Shown here in pieces: positions 59,275-64,000 of a DNA stretch of 64,000 nt. Origin of the DNA: Nitratiruptor sp. (GTDB lineage Bacteria > Campylobacterota > Campylobacteria > Campylobacterales > Nitratiruptoraceae). The stretch lies in NCBI GenBank assembly GCA_009659925.1, contig PUXW01000015.1, positions 1 through 64,000 of the forward strand, in the 5' to 3' direction. The notes beneath the pieces are model-generated. The model did not search any database. It saw nothing but the letters and a program-made list of their open reading frames with translations, and was not told the origin of the DNA. A program made the position numbers and the translations under genes. How positions within the stretch are numbered: position 1 is the first letter of the stretch; the number at the start of each line of letters is the position of its first letter.

Positions 59275-60142
59275 ACTTTTTCCTCTTCTCCCAAAGGCTC
59301 TTGCGGGAGATCCCGAGCTTCTTGGAGAGGACGGTATCGGGAAACTTGTTTTGGTAGTTGAGGATCACAAACTTGACATACTCATCGATGGTCAAGATCT
59401 CGTTGATGTCATAGATCCGATTGTCGGTGTGCAACTCGATCACCCGATATCCGATCTCCTCCTCGATGGGATCGGTCGTTGAGACGAGAGCCCGCTTATT
59501 GGCAATTATCTCCAAAAAGTGTTGCTTTTCGCTCCTTTTGAGGCTCTGATAGTCGGTAATGTAGAGGAGTTGGGAACTTTTTTCACTCTTTATCTTCCCC
59601 AAAGCCCCCTTCTGGTTGAGGGAGTAGAAGCGGAAACTCTCTCCAAGGCGGTCGGCGAAGGCGAAGGCATAAGCGTCCGCTTGCTTTTGGTAGTTGGTCT
59701 TTAAAAAGAGGGGCAGGGGCTCTTTGACGGCGACCTCTGGGACATCGAAGTCTTGGAGGGTGTAGTCGATGTAGCTGCGGTACGATTCATTCTGGCTCTT
59801 GAGTTGTTGGAACTGGACGAAGTGTTCGATCTTGCGGATGAGTTCTTCGATCATGAAGGGTTTGAGAATGTAGTCGTTCGCCCCTGCCCGGAGGGGATCG
59901 GAGACGGTATCTTGGGAGATGTAGGAGACCAGGAGGATGATGATGCTTTCGCGGTAGCGCTGGATGATGGGGTAGAAGTCCTGACCGTTGATATTGGTAG
60001 AGAGGAGGATGACGTCGAACTCCCCCTCCTGGAGGGCGTCGTGGATCGAAGCGGCGATCTCGCAACTATACCCCTTCTCCGAGAGTTTGCTTGCGATACT
60101 CTGGGCGAGGTAGATCTCATTCTCGACGATGAGCACTCTCAT
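59252..60142 (-). CDS. Atypical response regulator with Fis-type HTH, next to sat
   Basis: A 296-aa regulator. The N-terminal receiver-like domain (MRVLIVENEIYLAQSIASKL) has the conserved lysine (YILKPFMIEELI), but the phosphoacceptor site reads FDVILLSTNINGQD: where LLD is expected there is Ser, and the acidic pair near the start is ENE. It may therefore be a pseudo-receiver. A middle region of about 130 residues has no AAA+ motifs. The last ~40 residues (FPDTVLSKKLGISRKSLWEKRKKY) form a Fis/NtrC-type HTH. The start is the ATG at 60142, overlapping ispDF as ATGA; the track extension is ispDF in another frame. It overlaps sat by 23 nt. Confidence 0.85.
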   Translation of the reverse strand: MRVLIVENEIYLAQSIASKLSEKGYSCEIAASIHDALQEGEFDVILLSTNINGQDFYPIIQRYRESIIILLVSYISQDTVSDPLRAGANDYILKPFMIEELIRKIEHFVQFQQLKSQNESYRSYIDYTLQDFDVPEVAVKEPLPLFLKTNYQKQADAYAFAFADRLGESFRFYSLNQKGALGKIKSEKSSQLLYITDYQSLKRSEKQHFLEIIANKRALVSTTDPIEEEIGYRVIELHTDNRIYDINEILTIDEYVKFVILNYQNKFPDTVLSKKLGISRKSLWEKRKKYEIFKKR

Positions 60143-61257
60143 TGGCGGCTCCAATCGAAATATCCAAGGGTCGCCACAGCCATGGCTCCTATCCCCTCTT
60201 GGCGCCCGATGAAACCGAGTCCCTCGGTGGTGGTGGCTTTGAGATTGACCCGGTGGAGGGGGATTTGGAGGGTGGTAGCGAGATTGCGCTCCATTGCCTC
60301 CTTGAAGGGAGCCAGTTTGGGGGCCTGGGCCGCAATGGTCAAATCGACCTGCTCGATAGTGAATCCCGTTTCGTGGAGGAGTTGGACCACTTGGGCGAGG
60401 AGTTGCATCGAGTCGGCTCCTTTGTAGGTTGGATCGGTGTCGGGGAAGAGGGCTCCAATATCTCCAAATCCAGCGGCTCCCAGAAGAGCGTCGATGAGGG
60501 CGTGGATAGCGACATCGGCGTCGGAGTGGCCCGCTAGACCCTGGGCATGGGGAATGGAAAGGCCACACAAGATCAAGGGGCGTTGCTTTGTGAAGGGGTG
60601 GACATCGAGGCCAAAGCCATGGCGCATCTTGGCAGATGGGGGGGTGAGACAGGTGAGGAGAGGGAGATCCTCCTTGAAGGTTAGCTTGAGGGCCCGCCGA
60701 TCCCCTTCGATGTAGAGGACCCGTTCCCCCAGAGCCCGAATGGCGCTGCTTTCGTCGGTAAAATGCTCCTCTTGCTGGAGGGCTTTGGCGAGGATGGAGG
60801 TTTTGGAGAGTTGGGGGGTTTGGACGAGGCGAACCGCGGAGCGGTCGATTGTTTCGTTTCGATACACGATCGTATCGGGAGGGGTGATGGCCGGAGCGAC
60901 ACAAGAGGCCTCCCCTTTATGGAAGAGGATCCGCTCTACCAGCTCCTTGGGTACACAGATACGGGCGATGTCGCTGATGAGGACATAGGGGGTTTGGACC
61001 TGAGCTAGAGCGTGTTGGATCGATTCCTGGCGATTGCGCCCCCCTGGGACGATGGGGAAGTCGCAGTAGCGGCGGAATAGGGGAACTTGGTTGGGGGGAG
61101 CGGTGACGATGAGGTTGGAAAATCCCCAGGAGGCAAAGCGTTTGGCCCCAAAGAGCCAGAGGGGCTCGTCACCAATCCAAAGCCACTGCTTCTTCACCTG
61201 CAGACCGAAACGGCTGGAACTCCCAGCCCCAAGAAGGATCACCGTTATATCGGACAA
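60139..61257 (-). CDS. ispDF: Bifunctional IspD/IspF (isoprenoid MEP pathway)
   Basis: A 372-aa fusion of IspD (CDP-ME synthesis; VILLGAGSSSRFGLQVKKQWL and SDIARICVPKELVE) and IspF (2C-methyl-D-erythritol 2,4-cyclodiphosphate synthase; HGFGLDVHPF, GHSDADVAIHALIDALLGAAGFGDIG and LFPDTDPTYKGADS). The junction lies near residue 210. The fused form is common in Campylobacterota and alphaproteobacteria. It heads the run ispDF-regulator-sat-pgpA and starts 113 nt from the divergent thiC gene. Confidence 0.96.
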   Translation of the reverse strand: MSDITVILLGAGSSSRFGLQVKKQWLWIGDEPLWLFGAKRFASWGFSNLIVTAPPNQVPLFRRYCDFPIVPGGRNRQESIQHALAQVQTPYVLISDIARICVPKELVERILFHKGEASCVAPAITPPDTIVYRNETIDRSAVRLVQTPQLSKTSILAKALQQEEHFTDESSAIRALGERVLYIEGDRRALKLTFKEDLPLLTCLTPPSAKMRHGFGLDVHPFTKQRPLILCGLSIPHAQGLAGHSDADVAIHALIDALLGAAGFGDIGALFPDTDPTYKGADSMQLLAQVVQLLHETGFTIEQVDLTIAAQAPKLAPFKEAMERNLATTLQIPLHRVNLKATTTEGLGFIGRQEGIGAMAVATLGYFDWSRQ

Positions 61258-61335
61258 AATTTATCCTTTTTACTTAACTGTTACAAAATTATACACCATA
61301 AAAGCTTTTTTTTATCTTTTTTAAGTAACATTGGG

Positions 61336-61341
61336 TACAAT
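61336..61341 (+). promoter_or_regulatory. -10 element of the thiC promoter
   Basis: AACATTGGGTACAATGG has TACAAT 29 nt before the thiC ATG, with a T-rich stretch (61305-61321) upstream. The leader is too short for a TPP riboswitch. The 113-nt gap must also hold the ispDF promoter, which I cannot place with confidence. Confidence 0.62.
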
Positions 61342-61367
61342 GGATTCGAAGCTTCGTGAAAGGATGA

Positions 61368-62714
<1,347 letters not shown>

Positions 62715-62744
62715 TCCCTCTTGACCGAGATCAAGTGGTTTTAA

Positions 62745-62768
62745 GGACAATTAGGATAAAATTTGTCC
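62745..62768. promoter_or_regulatory. mrp promoter with -10 flanked by an inverted repeat
   Basis: GGACAA (62745-62750) and TTGTCC (62763-62768) form an inverted repeat around the -10 TAAAAT (62757-62762). The mrp ATG is 30 nt further on. The layout would suit a repressor covering the -10. Confidence 0.5.
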
Positions 62769-62792
62769 CAATTTATTTGGGAAGGAGCGGGT

Positions 62793-63956
62793 ATGTTGAG
62801 TGAACAGAGTGTGCGGGAGGTCCTCTCGACCGTTACCTATCCTGGATTCACCAAGGATATCGTCACCTTCGGATTCGTCAAGAAGATCGAGGTCAACGGG
62901 GATCGGGTCTATGTGGAGCTCGATATCACTTCTAGTGCTCCCGAGGTGGCCCAGCAGTTGCGAGATGAGATCACGAAGAAGCTAGAGCTCAAGGGGGCTA
63001 AGGAGGTGATCGTTACCATCCACCAGCCCAAGATGCCCCGGGAGACTTCGAGTAGAGGCAAGAACCTCGCCCCTCAAATCCAGAACTTCGTTATGATTAG
63101 CAGCGGGAAAGGGGGGGTTGGAAAATCGACGACGACGGTGAATCTGGCCATCGCCACGGCGATGCAGGGCAAGCGGGTCGGTATCCTCGACGCCGATGTC
63201 TATGGGCCCAACATTCCAAGGATGATGGGGATCCTCGGGGTCCAGCCCGAAGTGGTGGGGAACAAGGTCAAACCCATTGAGACCAAGTATGGGGTCGAGG
63301 TGATGAGTATGGGGGTTTTGCTCGAAGAGGGGCAAAGCCTCATCTGGCGGGGGGCGATGATCATGAAGGCGGTGGAGCAGTTCTTGCGGGATATTCTCTG
63401 GAGCGATTTGGATGTCCTCTTCATCGACATGCCCCCTGGGACTGGGGATGCCCAACTGACCCTGGCTCAGAGTGTTCCTGTCACCGCGGGGGTTACGGTA
63501 ACCACGCCCCAGCTGGTCAGCCTTGACGATAGCCGCCGCAGTCTCGACATGTTCAAAAAGCTCCATATCCCAATTGCTGGACTCATCGAGAATATGAGCG
63601 GCTTCATCTGTCCCAGTTGTGGAACAGAGAGCGATATCTTCGGCAAAGGAACGGCCCACGATGTGGCCCTCGAATATGGAACCAGCGTTCTGGGACAAAT
63701 TCCCATTGAACCGGCCATTCGTGAAGGGGGCGACGAAGGGAAACCCGTGGTCTACTACCATCCAGAAAGCGAGACTGCCAAGCGCTACCACCAGGCTGCC
63801 AACAAACTCTGGCACTTCATCGAGAAGGTTAATGAGGAGGGGGGAGCCTCCAACGAGATGATCCAGCCCACCACCCCTCCTGGAGTGAGTGCATGTTCGA
63901 CTGGGACTAGCTCCCACAACCACAACCATGGAGGTGGGTGCGGCTGTTCCCACTAG
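62793..63956 (+). CDS. Mrp/ApbC-type Fe-S carrier ATPase with metal-binding-like tail
   Basis: A 387-aa P-loop ATPase of the Mrp/Nbp35 family, which carries iron-sulfur clusters to target proteins. It has an N-terminal DUF59/MIP18 domain (about residues 1-85), the deviant Walker A SSGKGGVGKSTTTVNLA, LDADVYGPNIPRMMG, FIDMPPGTGDAQLTL and the cluster-binding CPSCG. The last ~20 residues (SSHNHNHGGGCGCSH) are rich in His and Cys and could bind metal or Fe-S; Mrp proteins often lack this tail. The start is the ATG at 62793 with GAAGGAG upstream; the track start lies within the promoter region. Confidence 0.95.
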   Translation: MLSEQSVREVLSTVTYPGFTKDIVTFGFVKKIEVNGDRVYVELDITSSAPEVAQQLRDEITKKLELKGAKEVIVTIHQPKMPRETSSRGKNLAPQIQNFVMISSGKGGVGKSTTTVNLAIATAMQGKRVGILDADVYGPNIPRMMGILGVQPEVVGNKVKPIETKYGVEVMSMGVLLEEGQSLIWRGAMIMKAVEQFLRDILWSDLDVLFIDMPPGTGDAQLTLAQSVPVTAGVTVTTPQLVSLDDSRRSLDMFKKLHIPIAGLIENMSGFICPSCGTESDIFGKGTAHDVALEYGTSVLGQIPIEPAIREGGDEGKPVVYYHPESETAKRYHQAANKLWHFIEKVNEEGGASNEMIQPTTPPGVSACSTGTSSHNHNHGGGCGCSH

Positions 63957-63979
63957 ATCGGGAGGCGATCGGGTTGTGC

Positions 63980-63985
63980 TATAAT
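63980..63985 (+). promoter_or_regulatory. Extended -10 promoter at the window edge
   Basis: GGTTGTGCTATAATTTCC has TATAAT with a TG extension, 24 nt after the mrp stop. It should serve a gene beyond the window on the plus strand. Confidence 0.6.
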
Positions 63986-64000
63986 TTCCCAAAAAGTGGG

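Noticed and set aside
62723-62738. Terminator after thiC (CTTGACCGAGATCAAG)
   Set aside because: The five-pair stem is followed by a short TGGTTTT only and is too weak to call.

Overview
The window looks like a chromosomal stretch of a high-GC Campylobacterota (Epsilonproteobacteria), probably a free-living sulfur-metabolising lineage (Nitratifractor/Sulfurovum-like; inference). The evidence is gene order and family variants: fabZ-lpxA-clpX-mreB-mreC followed by carB and a short Sua5/YrdC-like gene (as in Campylobacter), a PEB4-type PPIase followed by class II fba, a fused IspDF, an LpxB with the N-terminus SALEPSANLH, and -10 elements that often stand without a clear -35. Coding density is very high: most neighbours overlap by 1-30 nt, GTG and TTG starts are common, and no gap exceeds about 225 nt. 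I see no rRNA, tRNA, CRISPR array, insertion sequence or prophage.

Layout. (1) 1-12028, minus strand: an eight-gene run (cyclophilin, nadE, queH, fabZ, lpxA, clpX, mreB, mreC), then carB from its own promoter, sua5-like and the 5' part of metH. (2) 12095-14943, plus: FadL-type porin and long-chain acyl-CoA ligase. (3) 14935-16086, minus: degenerate EAL-HDOD protein. (4) 16226-25471, plus: a six-gene run with a SPOR-like/TolC fusion, PelF, PelG, an unrecognised lipoprotein, a GT-C-like polytopic protein and a membrane HD-GYP protein. (5) 25468-33386, minus: a run headed by lpxB, continuing through an AEC transporter, surE, tcdA, a DPM-synthase-like GT2, a DUF2304 protein, a FemAB-like protein, an LPG-synthase-type flippase, a polysaccharide deacetylase and a periplasmic adaptor lipoprotein. 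(6) 33479-49568, plus apart from nth: greA, argC, lpxH-like, TonB receptor, galU, host-attachment-like protein, PepD-like peptidase, yebC, peb4-like, fba, hisD, PiT phosphate transporter, a spore-photoproduct-lyase-like radical SAM protein and an eIF2B-like protein. (7) 49792-57601: a three-subunit molybdopterin oxidoreductase (Psr/Soe type), a small cytochrome c on the other strand, a TorD-type chaperone, a multi-cluster ferredoxin and two unrecognised proteins. (8) 57622-61257, minus: ispDF, an atypical response regulator, sat and pgpA. (9) 61371-63956, plus: thiC and mrp.

The strongest candidate for an undescribed system is the 14-kb pair of convergent gene runs at 16260-30032. It has the two inner-membrane/cytosolic Pel proteins (PelF, PelG) but no recognisable PelA, PelB, PelC, PelD or PelE. 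In their place are a TolC-type outer-membrane channel with an N-terminal SPOR-like domain, a separately encoded periplasmic adaptor lipoprotein, a cytosolic NodB-type deacetylase, an HD-GYP protein with a membrane anchor, and what looks like a polyprenyl-phosphate-sugar module (GT2, DUF2304, flippase, GT-C). My reading is a Pel-like exopolysaccharide synthase coupled to a TolC/adaptor exit route with lipid-linked sugar decoration; only the gene content is seen, the mechanism is inferred.

A second theme is symmetric divergent promoters. The lpxB/greA gap holds a perfect 14-bp palindrome that carries TATAAT on both strands and sits between the operons for two consecutive lipid A enzymes (LpxH and LpxB). 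Similar overlapping -10 elements occur at nth/yebC and at cytochrome c/torD.
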